A stretch of DNA of 64,000 bases from Umezawaea sp036375055 (lineage in GTDB: Bacteria > Actinomycetota > Actinomycetes > Mycobacteriales > Pseudonocardiaceae): contig NZ_DASUSQ010000063.1 of the NCBI RefSeq assembly GCF_036375055.1, positions 34,616 through 98,615 of the forward strand, written 5' to 3'. A program made the position numbers and the translations under genes. Below are positions 8,619 through 17,594 of the stretch, one piece after another. The notes below the pieces were generated by a model. That model worked only from the letters and a program-made list of their open reading frames with translations, had not been told where the DNA came from and did no database searches. How positions within the stretch are numbered: the first letter of the stretch is position 1; every line of letters starts with the position of its first letter.

Positions 8619-10142
8619 TCAGACCCCGACCTCCTCCCGGTCGGGCGCGGACGGCGGCGCGGGCTTCTCCGGCCGGACCGCCTTCCAGACCAGCGGGAAG
8701 AACAGCAGCACCGCGATGATCACGTAGACCACGATCGAGAACGGCGTGTTCACCAGCCCGACCAGGTCGCCGTCGGAGAGCTGGAGCGCCCGCCGCATCT
8801 GCTGCTCGGCGGCCGGTCCGAGGATCACGCCGATGATCGCGGGCAGCACCGGCAGCCCGTACCGGCGCATCACGAACCCGAGCACGCCGATCGCGAACAT
8901 GATCAGCAGGTCGAACACGTCGGCGTTGACCGCGTAGGCCCCGACGCTGGCGAAGAACAGGATGCCCGCGTACAGGTAGGGCCGGGGGATCCGCAGCAGC
9001 TTCGCCCACAGCGGCGCCAGCGGCAGGTTCAGCACCAGCAGCAGCGTCAGGCCGATGAACAGCGACGCGATCAGGCCCCACACCAGCGAGGACTCCCGCT
9101 GGAACAGCAGCGGCCCCGGCTGGATGCCGTACTGCTGGAACGCGGCCAGCATGACGGCGGCGACGGCCGTGGTCGGCAGGCCCAGCGTCAGCATCGACAC
9201 CAGGGTCCCGGCCGCGGACGCCGACGCGGTCGCCTCGGGTCCGGCGACGCCCTCGATGGCGCCCTTGCCGAACTCGTCCCGGTGCTCCTTCGACAGCCGC
9301 TTCTCCGCGACGTAGGACAGGAACGTGGGGATCTCGGCACCGCCCGCCGGGATGGCCCCGAACGGGAAGCCGATGAACGGCCCGCGCAGCCACGGCTTCC
9401 AGGCCCGCTTCAGGTCGGCCCTCCCGAGCCACGGCCGTCCGACCGGGATGGCCTGGCCGGTGGTCCGCCGCAGGTGCGCCGCGACCCACAGCGACTCGCC
9501 GACGGCGAACAGCGCCACGGCGACGATCACCACGTCGATGCCGTCCGCCAGGTGCAGCGACCCGAACGTCAGCCGCTGCTGCCCGGTCATCTCGTCCAGC
9601 CCGACCAGGCCGATGGTCAGCCCGATCAGCAGCGACGCGAACCCGCGGACGCGCGACGCGCCGAGCACGGACGTGACCGCGATGAACGCCAGCACCATGA
9701 TCGCGAAGAAGTCCGGCGCGCCGATGTCCACCGCGAACTCCGCGACGGTGGGCGCCAGCAGGACCAGCATCGTCGTCCCGATGATCCCGCCGATGAAGTG
9801 GCCGATGGCCGCGGCGGCCAGCGCCTGCGACCCCCGGCCCTTGCGCGCCATCGGGTTGCCGTCGATGGCCGCCACCACGGCCGCGCTCTCCCCCGGCGTG
9901 TTCAGCAGGATCGACGTGGTCGACCCGCCGAACATCCCGCCGTAGTAGATCCCGGCGAACATGATGAACGCCCCGGTCGGCTCCAGCCCGTAGGTCACGG
10001 GGAGCAGCAGCGCCACGGCCATGGCGGGCCCGATCCCCGGCAGCACGCCGATGGCGGTGCCGAGCAGCACGCCCAGCGCGGCCATGGCCAGGTGCGTCGG
10101 CGTCAGCGCCGTCGCGAAGCCGTCCATCAACTGCTGGAACAT
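8619..10142 (-). CDS. tctA: Tripartite tricarboxylate transporter, large membrane subunit
   Basis: The 507-residue protein is the 12-segment TctA-type subunit of a tripartite tricarboxylate transporter. Together with TctB and the binding protein TctC it would import citrate or a related carboxylate. Visible family stretches are GVLPGIGPAMAVALLLPVTY near residue 35, GGSTTSILLNTPGE near 72 and FPFGAIPAGGAEIPTFLSY near 260. The ATG at 10140-10142 overlaps the tctB stop as TGATG. The exact substrate cannot be read from the sequence. Confidence 0.93.
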   Translation of the reverse strand: MFQQLMDGFATALTPTHLAMAALGVLLGTAIGVLPGIGPAMAVALLLPVTYGLEPTGAFIMFAGIYYGGMFGGSTTSILLNTPGESAAVVAAIDGNPMARKGRGSQALAAAAIGHFIGGIIGTTMLVLLAPTVAEFAVDIGAPDFFAIMVLAFIAVTSVLGASRVRGFASLLIGLTIGLVGLDEMTGQQRLTFGSLHLADGIDVVIVAVALFAVGESLWVAAHLRRTTGQAIPVGRPWLGRADLKRAWKPWLRGPFIGFPFGAIPAGGAEIPTFLSYVAEKRLSKEHRDEFGKGAIEGVAGPEATASASAAGTLVSMLTLGLPTTAVAAVMLAAFQQYGIQPGPLLFQRESSLVWGLIASLFIGLTLLLVLNLPLAPLWAKLLRIPRPYLYAGILFFASVGAYAVNADVFDLLIMFAIGVLGFVMRRYGLPVLPAIIGVILGPAAEQQMRRALQLSDGDLVGLVNTPFSIVVYVIIAVLLFFPLVWKAVRPEKPAPPSAPDREEVGV

Positions 10143-10645
10143 CACAGCACCCCCATCAGCGGACCGCCGGGCAGGGGAACGCCGAGCAGGTTGTTGAAGA
10201 CCAGGAACGTCGCCACGGACAGCCCGGCGGCGATCAGCGGGTCGCGGACGAAGTGCCTGCTGCCCAGCGCGTACGCCGCGCCCCAGAACAGCACGGCCCC
10301 GGAGATCGGGAACCCGACCACACCGATCAGCGCCGCGTTGGCCAGGAAGGCGCCGCACAGCAGCAGCACGGTCCGGAAGTCGGCGGGCGCGGCGAGGTCG
10401 ACGTCCTCCCCGCCCTCGGCCTCACCCCGGCCACCGCGCAGGACGTCCCGCGCGAGGAGCACCGCGACGACGAGCAGCGCCGTCCCCACCACGATCGGCA
10501 CGGCCCTGGGCCCGACGGGCCCGCGCTGGGCGAAGTCCGTGTGGATCCGCACCGCGTCCACCAGCACCACGACCCCGAGCACCACCAGGACGGCGGACAC
10601 CCCGAGTTCGGAACGCTCCCTCAACCACGTCTTCGCAGTCGTCAT
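10142..10645 (-). CDS. tctB: Tripartite tricarboxylate transporter, small membrane subunit
   Basis: The 167-residue membrane protein has four hydrophobic segments separated by a charged loop at about residues 70-90, which is the TctB layout. It contains the small-subunit motif QRGPVGPRAVPIVVG near residue 40. It overlaps tctC by four bases (ATGA) and tctA by one, so the three are translationally coupled. TctB is poorly conserved, so position in the operon carries much of the call. Confidence 0.88.
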   Translation of the reverse strand: MTTAKTWLRERSELGVSAVLVVLGVVVLVDAVRIHTDFAQRGPVGPRAVPIVVGTALLVVAVLLARDVLRGGRGEAEGGEDVDLAAPADFRTVLLLCGAFLANAALIGVVGFPISGAVLFWGAAYALGSRHFVRDPLIAAGLSVATFLVFNNLLGVPLPGGPLMGVL

Positions 10646-11625
10646 GCCAACCCCAAGTCCTTCAGCACCGTCGCCACCCGCGTGTTCTCGTCCTCCAGGA
10701 ACGAGCCGAACCGATCACCCGGCGCGAAGGCGTCGGTCCACCCGTTGCGCTCCAGGGCTTCCTTCCACTGCGCGGTGCCGTGGAGGGTCGTGAAGAGGTC
10801 CACCAGCCGGTCGCGGTCGGTGTCGGAGATGCCCGGCGGCGCGACGATCCCGCGCCAGTTGCTGAACTTCACGTCCACACCGGCCTCCACCAGCGTCGGC
10901 GCGTCCACACCGGGGATCCGGTCGGCGCTGGTCACGGCCAGCACCCGCAGCGTCCCGGCCTGGATCTGGTCGCGGTACTCGCCGATGCCGGACACGCCGA
11001 ACGCGACCTTGCCGCCGAGCACGGACGCGAGCAGCTCGCCGCCGCCGTCGAACGGGATGTAGTTGACCGTCCTGGGCTCCAGCCCCACGGCCTTGGCCAT
11101 CAGCATCGGGGCCAGGTGGTCCGGCCCGCCGGGGGACGACCCGCCGCCGACCGGGACGGCACCGGGGTCCGCCTTCCACGCGGCCACCAGCTCACCCAGG
11201 TCCCGGTAGGGCGACTCCTTGCCGACCACCACGATGTCGGGCTCCTCGATCAGCTTCGCGATCGGCGTGGTGTCCAGCAGGGACGAGGGGGCCTTGTTCG
11301 TGTAGACGGAGCCGACGACGCCGAGGCCCATCGACATGACGAGCTTCCCGTTGCCCCGCTCCGCCACGGTCCGCCCGAGCCCGACGGTCCCGCCTGCGCC
11401 GGGCAGGTTGAACACCTCGGCGTTGCGCAGCAGGTCCGCGTCCTCCATCGCCTTGGCCGCGGTCCGCGCGGTGATGTCGTACCCGCCTCCGGGGGCGTTG
11501 GGCACCAGCACCCGCAGGGCCCGGAGCTGGCCCGCGGCGCTGTCCCCACCGGGCGTGAGCAACGGCGGCAGGACGACCACGGCCGCCACCGCCGCCCCCA
11601 CCGCCAGCCAGTTCCTGATCCGCAC
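10642..11625 (-). CDS. tctC: Tripartite tricarboxylate transporter substrate-binding protein
   Basis: The 327-residue Bug/TctC-family protein captures the carboxylate outside the cell. A hydrophobic signal segment spans residues 6-22. The mature part has the family's LRVLVPNAPGGGYDITART motif near residue 40 and the NYIPFDGGGELLASVLGG stretch near 190. The GTG at 11623-11625 was chosen because a GGAG-type Shine-Dalgarno lies six to nine bases upstream. It is the first gene of tctCBA and diverges from the two-component system across 159 bases. Confidence 0.92.
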   Translation of the reverse strand: MRIRNWLAVGAAVAAVVVLPPLLTPGGDSAAGQLRALRVLVPNAPGGGYDITARTAAKAMEDADLLRNAEVFNLPGAGGTVGLGRTVAERGNGKLVMSMGLGVVGSVYTNKAPSSLLDTTPIAKLIEEPDIVVVGKESPYRDLGELVAAWKADPGAVPVGGGSSPGGPDHLAPMLMAKAVGLEPRTVNYIPFDGGGELLASVLGGKVAFGVSGIGEYRDQIQAGTLRVLAVTSADRIPGVDAPTLVEAGVDVKFSNWRGIVAPPGISDTDRDRLVDLFTTLHGTAQWKEALERNGWTDAFAPGDRFGSFLEDENTRVATVLKDLGLA

Positions 11626-11784
11626 TGTGATCTCCGCCTCTCCTGCGCTTGGATGGGATGTTGCACCCGTGTTAACCGGATGTCCCGATTGCGGGCGTAG
11701 CGGTTCTTTTGGTCTTTGTGGTCCCGCGCACCGCCGCCGGGGAAGTCCTACTGTCACTCCCACGCGATCAGGCGGGAGGCGTGG

Positions 11785-13347
11785 ATGGGCGGTCGGGGTT
11801 CGCTGGCCAGACAGCTGCTCGCCTGGCAACTGGTAGTCGTCCTCGCGCTGCTCTGCGCGGTGGGCGCGCTGTCGGTCGTCCAGGCGGGTGCGAATTTCGC
11901 CACCACCGAGGGACGCCGGATGCTCTCCGTGGCCGAGGACGTGGCCGCGACGGCGGGTGTGCGGGTGGCGCTGGAGGACCCGCTCCGGCACTACGCGCTG
12001 GCACCGTTCGCGGAGAGCGGCCGGAGCCTGTCCGGCGCGTCCTACGTGGTCATCACCGACGCCGCGCGCCGGGTGCTGACCTCGCCCGACCCCGCGCAGC
12101 TGGGGCAAGCCCTCGACGTCGGGTCCAGCACCGCCCTGTCCGGGCGGTCGTGGGTCGGGTCGCTCGGCGGCGCGATCGTGGCCCAGGTGCCGGTGATCAG
12201 CGACCGGGGGGCGGTGATCGGCCTGGTCGCGGCCGGGCAGGAGTCGCCGGGGTTCTTCGAGGGCGTGCTGGACTCCCCCGGTGACGCGCTGCTGCTGCTC
12301 GGGGTGGCGCTGGCGATCGGGGTGGTCGGGTCGGTGCTGCTGACCCGGCGGGTGAAGAAGCAGACGCTCGGGCTGGAGCCGCGGGAGATCACGTCGCTGG
12401 TGGAGCACCGGGAAGCGCTGCTGCACGGCATCAAGGAGGGCGTGGTCGGGCTCGACCCGCAGCACCGGATCACGCTGGCCAACGACCACGCGCGGTCGTC
12501 GCTGGACCTGCCCGCCGACTGCGTCGGCCGCGAGGTCGGCGAGCTGGACCTGGACTCGCGGCTGCTGGACGTGCTGACCGGGAGGTCCTCGGGGGCGGAC
12601 CAGGTCGTGCTGCGCGCCGGGTCCGTGCTGACGCTGAACCGGATGCCGATCGCCGTGCACGGGGTGGAGGTCGGGTCCGTGGTGACGCTGCGGGACCGGA
12701 CCGAACTGCTGGTGCTCCAGAACGAGCTGGACGCCAACCGGCACGCCACCGACACGCTGCGGGCGCAGGCCCACGAGTTCAGCAACCGGCTGCACACGAT
12801 CTCCGGGCTGATCGAACTCGGCGAGTACGACGAGGTGCGCGGGTTCGTCCACCGGATCAGCTCCGCGCAGGGGCAGTGGCAGGTGGAGGTCGGGTCGCGG
12901 ATCGCCGACCCGGCAGTGGCGGCCCTGCTGATCGCCAAGGCGAGCCTGGCCGCCGAGCGCGGGGTGGGGTTGAGGATGGAACCGGACAGCCGCCTCGGCG
13001 AGGTGGACGAGGTGCTGTCGACGGACCTGGTCACCGTCCTGGGGAACCTGGTGGACAACGCGCTGGACGCGCTGGCCGGGGCCCGCGGGTGGATCTCCGT
13101 CCACGTCGCCGAGGACGGGGGCACGGTGGTGGTGCGGGTGCGGGACTCCGGGCCGGGGGTGGCGCCGGAGATCGCCGAAGAGGTGTTCAAGAACGGGTTC
13201 ACGACCAAGGCCGCCGAGCAGGGCCAGCGCGGCTTGGGACTGGCGCTGACCAGGCAGACGTGCCTGCGGCGGGGTGGGAGCGTGCGGGTGCACAACGACG
13301 ACGGCGCCGTCTTCACGGCGCGGCTGCCCAGGGAGGTGGCGTTGTGA
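11785..13347 (+). CDS. CitA/DcuS-type sensor histidine kinase
   Basis: The 520-residue membrane kinase has one transmembrane helix near residues 9-31, an extracellular sensor domain, and a second helix near 165-188. A cytoplasmic PAS-like domain follows, then DHp and ATPase domains. The phospho-acceptor is His330 in RAQAHEFSNRLHTISG, the form used by CitA/DcuS/DpiB kinases. The N-box NLVDNALDAL and a GLALTRQTC stretch mark the ATPase domain. The start at ATG 11785 is preceded by GGGAGG at five bases. Divergence from tctCBA suggests it senses the transported carboxylate, as in known CitAB systems. Confidence 0.9.
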   Translation: MGGRGSLARQLLAWQLVVVLALLCAVGALSVVQAGANFATTEGRRMLSVAEDVAATAGVRVALEDPLRHYALAPFAESGRSLSGASYVVITDAARRVLTSPDPAQLGQALDVGSSTALSGRSWVGSLGGAIVAQVPVISDRGAVIGLVAAGQESPGFFEGVLDSPGDALLLLGVALAIGVVGSVLLTRRVKKQTLGLEPREITSLVEHREALLHGIKEGVVGLDPQHRITLANDHARSSLDLPADCVGREVGELDLDSRLLDVLTGRSSGADQVVLRAGSVLTLNRMPIAVHGVEVGSVVTLRDRTELLVLQNELDANRHATDTLRAQAHEFSNRLHTISGLIELGEYDEVRGFVHRISSAQGQWQVEVGSRIADPAVAALLIAKASLAAERGVGLRMEPDSRLGEVDEVLSTDLVTVLGNLVDNALDALAGARGWISVHVAEDGGTVVVRVRDSGPGVAPEIAEEVFKNGFTTKAAEQGQRGLGLALTRQTCLRRGGSVRVHNDDGAVFTARLPREVAL

Positions 13348-14018
13348 TCCGGGTGCTCGTCGTCGACGACGACTTCATGGTGGCGAAGGTGCACAGCGGG
13401 TACGTGTCCCGGACGCCGGGGTTCGAGGTGGTGGGCGTCGCGCACACCGGCGCCGACGCGTTGCGCCTGGTCCAGACGTTGCGGCCGGACCTGGTGCTGC
13501 TCGACATCTACCTGCCCGACGTCGACGGGCTCGGGGTGCTGCGCGAACTGCGGGCCAGGGGCGACGAGGCCGTCGACGTCATCGTGATCACCGCGGCGAC
13601 GGACGTGGACACCGTGCGCAGCGCCATGCGGGGCGGGGTGCTGCACTACCTGATCAAGCCGTTCGAGTTCGCGGCCCTGCGGGACCAGTTGGCGCACTTC
13701 GCCGCCCTGCACCGGAAGCTGGACCAGCTCGGGTCCGCGGGCCAGGCCGACGTGGACCAGGTGTTCGGCGCCCGGCCGACCTCCGCGCCCGTGCTGCCGA
13801 AGGGGTTGACGGCGCAGACGGCCAACCTGGTGGAACGGGCCCTGCGCTCGCGGCTGGACGGGTTGTCGGCCAGCGAGTGCGCCGAGCTGACGGAGCTGGC
13901 GCGGGTCAGCGCGCGGCGGTACCTGGAGCACTTCGTGACGACCGGGCGGGCCGAGGTGCGGTTGCGGTACGGCGGCACCGGCAGGCCCGAACGGCAGTAC
14001 GTGTGGCTGGGGCGCTAG
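13344..14018 (+). CDS. CitB/DpiA-type response regulator
   Basis: The 224-residue regulator has a receiver domain with the acidic cluster DDD at residues 8-10, the phosphorylation site Asp54 in LVLLDIYLPDVDG and the conserved Lys in LHYLIKPFEF. The C-terminal part has an HTH with LARVSARRYLEHF, resembling CitB/DpiA/DctR regulators. The GTG start overlaps the kinase stop by four bases (GTGA). It probably activates the divergent tctCBA operon when phosphorylated. Its stop codon overlaps the convergent arfB stop in the bases CTAG. Confidence 0.9.
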   Translation: MIRVLVVDDDFMVAKVHSGYVSRTPGFEVVGVAHTGADALRLVQTLRPDLVLLDIYLPDVDGLGVLRELRARGDEAVDVIVITAATDVDTVRSAMRGGVLHYLIKPFEFAALRDQLAHFAALHRKLDQLGSAGQADVDQVFGARPTSAPVLPKGLTAQTANLVERALRSRLDGLSASECAELTELARVSARRYLEHFVTTGRAEVRLRYGGTGRPERQYVWLGR

Positions 14019-14443
14019 TCGTCGAACCCGCCGCTGCGCCCGCGCTTGGTGACGCCGCGGCGCTTCTTCTGGGCGATCCGCCGCTCCTTCGAGCCCCGGC
14101 TCGGCTTCGTCGGGCGGCGCACCGGGGGCGGGGCCGCCGCCGCGTCCCTCAGCAGGTTCGCCATCCGGGCCCGTGCCGCCTGGCGGTTCTGGAGCTGGGC
14201 GCGGTGCTCGCTGGCCGCGACCGTGAGGACACCGTCCACCAGGCGGCCCGCCAGGCGCTCGACCATGCGGGCGCGCAGCCACTCCGGCACCGACGGGGAG
14301 GACGCCAGGTCGAAGCTGAGCTCGACCCTGCTGTCCGCGGTGTTGACGCCCTGGCCGCCGGGGCCCGAGGACCGGGAGAACCGTTCGCGGAGTTCGGCCG
14401 CCGGTAGCACCAGCGTCCGCGTCACGGTCAAGTCCTCAGCCAC
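14015..14443 (-). CDS. arfB: Alternative ribosome-rescue factor / peptidyl-tRNA hydrolase
   Basis: The 142-residue protein is a class-I release-factor-like hydrolase that frees stalled ribosomes. The catalytic GGQ motif is at residues 29-31 in SSGPGGQGVNTADSRVEL. The C-terminal third is a basic tail (SKERRIAQKKRRGVTKRGR) that in this family threads into the empty mRNA channel. The lack of a stop-codon recognition domain and the short length separate it from RF1/RF2. Confidence 0.93.
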   Translation of the reverse strand: MAEDLTVTRTLVLPAAELRERFSRSSGPGGQGVNTADSRVELSFDLASSPSVPEWLRARMVERLAGRLVDGVLTVAASEHRAQLQNRQAARARMANLLRDAAAAPPPVRRPTKPSRGSKERRIAQKKRRGVTKRGRSGGFDD

Positions 14444-14535
14444 CCGGCAACCCTAGAACCCACGACCCGGTGTCGTCACGATCTTTACCGGCCTCCCCGG
14501 CCGCCGTCGTCGACGAGCGGCCGGAGAGGGCGGAC

Positions 14536-15630
14536 TCAGAACCTGGGGTGGTCGCCGGCCAGCGTGGCGCGGGGGGCGTCCGCGCCGTCGGCCTTGTTGA
14601 CCTCGCCGAGCACCCACGCGGGCACGTGGCGGGCGGTGAGGACGGCCAGTGCGCGGTCGACGTCCTCGGGGGAGACGACCGCCATCATGCCGACGCCCAT
14701 GTTGAACGTCTTCTCCATCTCCTCGCGCTCGACCCGGCCGCGCTGGGCGATCAGGGCGAACACGGGGTCCGGCGTCCAGGTGCCGCGGTCCAGGTCGGCG
14801 CGGACGCCCTCCGGGAGCACGCGGGCCAGGTTCGCGGTCAGACCGCCACCGGTGATGTGCGCGTACGTGCGCACGTCCGCTTCCGCGGCGAGCGCGAGGC
14901 AGTGCTTGGCGTAGATGCGGGTCGGTTCCAGCATCTCCTCGCCGAGGGTGCGGCCGAACTCCTCCACGTGGCCCTCCAGGGGCATCCTGGCGATCTCCAG
15001 GAGCACGTGGCGGGCCAGCGAGTACCCGTTCGAGTGCAGGCCGGACGAGCCCATGCCGATGACGACGTCGCCGGGCTTGACCCGGTCCGGACCGAGCATC
15101 TTCGACGCCTCGACGACACCGACGCCGGTGCCCGAGATGTCGTAGTCGCCGTCGCCCATGAGGCCGGGGTGCTCGGCGGTCTCGCCGCCGAGCAGCGCGC
15201 AACCGGCCAGGACGCAGCCCTCGGCGATGCCCTTGACCAGCGCGGCGATCTTGTCCGGCACGACCTTGCCGACGGCGATGTAGTCCTGCATGAACAGCGG
15301 CTCGGCACCGCAGACGACCAGGTCGTCCACGACCATCGCGACCAGGTCCTGGCCGATGGTGTCGTGCTTGTCCATGGCCTGCGCGACGGCGATCTTCGTG
15401 CCGACGCCGTCCGTGGAGGCCGCGAGCACCGGCTCCTTCCAGCGGTCGAGCTTGAGCTGGAACAGACCCGCGAACCCGCCGATGCCGCCCAACACCTCGG
15501 GCCGGTGCGCCTTCGCCGCCCAGGGCTTGAGCTTCTCCACCGCCTCGTCTCCCGCGGCGATGCTCACTCCGGCCGAGGCGTAGGTCGCCTTGGCGTTGTC
15601 GGTCTCGGCACTCACGTCAACGTGCTCCAT
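14536..15630 (-). CDS. purM: Phosphoribosylformylglycinamidine cyclo-ligase (AIR synthetase)
   Basis: The 364-residue AIRS-family enzyme closes the imidazole ring of FGAM to AIR using ATP, step five of purine synthesis. Characteristic stretches are ATYASAGVSIAAGDEAVEK at the N-terminus, STDGVGTKIAVAQ near residue 65, DLVAMVVDDLVVCGAEPLF near 90, and the GMGSSGLHSNGYSL and HITGGGLTANL segments. It lies 11 bases downstream of purF and is probably cotranscribed. A 92-base spacer with no recognised feature separates it from arfB. Confidence 0.95.
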   Translation of the reverse strand: MEHVDVSAETDNAKATYASAGVSIAAGDEAVEKLKPWAAKAHRPEVLGGIGGFAGLFQLKLDRWKEPVLAASTDGVGTKIAVAQAMDKHDTIGQDLVAMVVDDLVVCGAEPLFMQDYIAVGKVVPDKIAALVKGIAEGCVLAGCALLGGETAEHPGLMGDGDYDISGTGVGVVEASKMLGPDRVKPGDVVIGMGSSGLHSNGYSLARHVLLEIARMPLEGHVEEFGRTLGEEMLEPTRIYAKHCLALAAEADVRTYAHITGGGLTANLARVLPEGVRADLDRGTWTPDPVFALIAQRGRVEREEMEKTFNMGVGMMAVVSPEDVDRALAVLTARHVPAWVLGEVNKADGADAPRATLAGDHPRF

Positions 15631-15641
15631 CGTGGGGGGAT

Positions 15642-17180
15642 TCAGGGCCTTTGCAGGGCGTCTTCGGCACCGTACCCGGTCGGCAGGACCGGGGCGGCCG
15701 AGCCCGCTACTCCCTTGATGCCCTCAAGCAGGTGCTTGCCCATCAGGGCGTCCGCGGGCAGCGGGATCGGGTAGTCGCCGTCGAAGCACGCGCTGCACAG
15801 CCGCGTCTTCGGCTGCTCGGTCGCCGCGATCAGCTGCTCCAGCGACACGTAGCCGAGCGAGTCCGCGCCGACCGAGCGGCGGATGCCGTCCAGGTCGAGC
15901 CCGTTCGCGACCAGCTCCGCGCGCGAGGCGAAGTCGATGCCGTAGAAGCACGGCCACTTGACCGGCGGCGACGCGATCCGCACGTGCACCTCCAGCGCAC
16001 CGGCCTCGCGCAGCATCCGCACCAGCGCGCGCTGGGTGTTGCCGCGCACGATCGAGTCGTCCACGACGACGAGCCGCTTGCCGCGGATCACGTCGCGCAG
16101 CGGGTTCAGCTTCAGCCGGATGCCGAGCTGGCGGATCGTCTGCGACGGCTGGATGAAGGTCCGCCCGACGTAGGCGTTCTTCACCAGGCCCGACCCGTAC
16201 GGGATGCCCGACGCCTGCGCGTAGCCGATGGCGGCGGGCGTGCCCGACTCCGGCACCGGGATGACCAGGTCGGCCTCGGTCGGGTGCTCGACGGCCAGCC
16301 TGCGCCCGATCTCCACGCGGGTGGCGTGCACGCCGCGCCCGGAGATCGTCGTGTCCGGCCGCGCCAGGTACACGTACTCGAAGACGCAGCCCTTGGGCTC
16401 CGGCGTCGCGAACCGCGTGGACCGCAGTCCGTTCTCGTCGATCGCGATCAGCTCGCCCGGCTCGACCTCGCGCACGAACGACGCGCCGACGATGTCCAGC
16501 GCCGCCGTCTCGCTTGCGGCGACCCAGCCGCGTTCGAGGCGACCCAGCACCAGCGGCCGCACACCGTGCGGGTCGCGGGCCGCGTACAGGGTGTTCTCGT
16601 CGGAGAACGTCAGGCAGAACGCGCCCTTCAGCGTCGGCAGCAGCTCAAGGGCGGCCTGCTCGATGCCGATGTCGGCGGCGGTCGCGGCCAGCAGCCCGCA
16701 GACCAGGTCGGAATCCGTCGTCGCGCCGTTGCGCGACACGATGCCCAGCTTCTGCGCCCGTTCCAGCAGCTCGGCGGTGTTCACCAGGTTGCCGTTGTGG
16801 CCCAGCGAGAGCCCGCTGCCCGCGGCCGTCGTGCGGAACGTCGGCTGCGCGTTCTCCCACGTCGTCGACCCGGTCGTCGAGTACCGGCAGTGCCCGACGG
16901 CCACGTGGCCCTTCAGCGACTGGAGCACCTGCTCGTCGAACACCTGGCTGACCAGCCCGAGGTCCTTGAAGACCACGACCTGGCTGCCGTCGCCCACCGA
17001 GATCCCGGCGGCCTCCTGGCCGCGGTGCTGGAGGGCGTACAGGCCGTAGTAGGTGAGCTTGGCGACGTCCTCGCCAGGGGCCCACACACCGAACACACCG
17101 CACTCTTCGCGCGGGTCCGAATCGAGTGTGTCTTCGAATGGGGTGGTTGTGCGGCCGGCGTCTGACTGGTCGGTGACCAC
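15642..17180 (-). CDS. purF: Amidophosphoribosyltransferase
   Basis: The 512-residue enzyme transfers glutamine amide nitrogen to PRPP, the committed step of purine synthesis. After a short propeptide the catalytic nucleophile is Cys27 (EECGVFGVWAP). The PRPP-binding motif is RLVVVDDSIVRGNTQRALV near residue 355, and a cysteine-containing TRLCSACFDGDYP sits near the C-terminus. The GTG at 17178-17180 was chosen because AGGGAG lies six bases upstream; the open frame extends 25 codons further. The propeptide and extra cysteines suggest an iron-sulfur-containing Bacillus-type enzyme. Confidence 0.94.
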   Translation of the reverse strand: MVTDQSDAGRTTTPFEDTLDSDPREECGVFGVWAPGEDVAKLTYYGLYALQHRGQEAAGISVGDGSQVVVFKDLGLVSQVFDEQVLQSLKGHVAVGHCRYSTTGSTTWENAQPTFRTTAAGSGLSLGHNGNLVNTAELLERAQKLGIVSRNGATTDSDLVCGLLAATAADIGIEQAALELLPTLKGAFCLTFSDENTLYAARDPHGVRPLVLGRLERGWVAASETAALDIVGASFVREVEPGELIAIDENGLRSTRFATPEPKGCVFEYVYLARPDTTISGRGVHATRVEIGRRLAVEHPTEADLVIPVPESGTPAAIGYAQASGIPYGSGLVKNAYVGRTFIQPSQTIRQLGIRLKLNPLRDVIRGKRLVVVDDSIVRGNTQRALVRMLREAGALEVHVRIASPPVKWPCFYGIDFASRAELVANGLDLDGIRRSVGADSLGYVSLEQLIAATEQPKTRLCSACFDGDYPIPLPADALMGKHLLEGIKGVAGSAAPVLPTGYGAEDALQRP

Positions 17181-17282
17181 CGAGTGCTCCCTAGCGACGA
17201 TGTCGGTCGGCACCACGAGTGTACGGCGAACATGGGGTGAACCCACCCCATCCAACCGCCGCTGACGTGATGAAACGCACGC

Positions 17283-17594
17283 TCAAGGTCGCCTGCACGG
17301 CCCAACGGAGGTCCTGGTGTTGCCACCGTCCAGGTTGTCGTCGTCGGTCTGCTTGACCTGGCAGACCACCACTTCACCGGGTTTGACGTCGGCCGGGAGC
17401 TGGTCGGGCTCGGCACTGCCCGCAGAGATCAACTGCAGTCCTGTGGGCTTGTCCCCCTCGACGTCGAGGAAGACCATCGGCCCGCTGGAGATCTCGCGCA
17501 CCTCCCGTACCTTGAACCGCACCTCCCCGCTCCACTCGCTGGCACAGCCCGACAGCAGCAGCACGACGGGGAGCAGCAGGAACAGCTTCCTCAT
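17283..17594 (-). CDS. Small lipoprotein of unknown function
   Basis: This 103-residue protein has a clear lipoprotein signal ending LLLSGC (Cys17), so it should be anchored to the outer face of the membrane. The remainder is a compact mixed domain with two cysteines (VVCQVK and VGPC) that could form a disulfide. I do not recognise the domain. Its start overlaps the stop of the upstream MDMPI-type gene (ATGA), so the two are likely cotranscribed. Confidence 0.7.
   Translation of the reverse strand: MRKLFLLLPVVLLLSGCASEWSGEVRFKVREVREISSGPMVFLDVEGDKPTGLQLISAGSAEPDQLPADVKPGEVVVCQVKQTDDDNLDGGNTRTSVGPCRRP

Noticed and set aside
10642..13293. Minus-strand open frame extending upstream of tctC
   Set aside because: The extension is antisense to the kinase gene, and tctC has a clear signal peptide and ribosome site at 11625.
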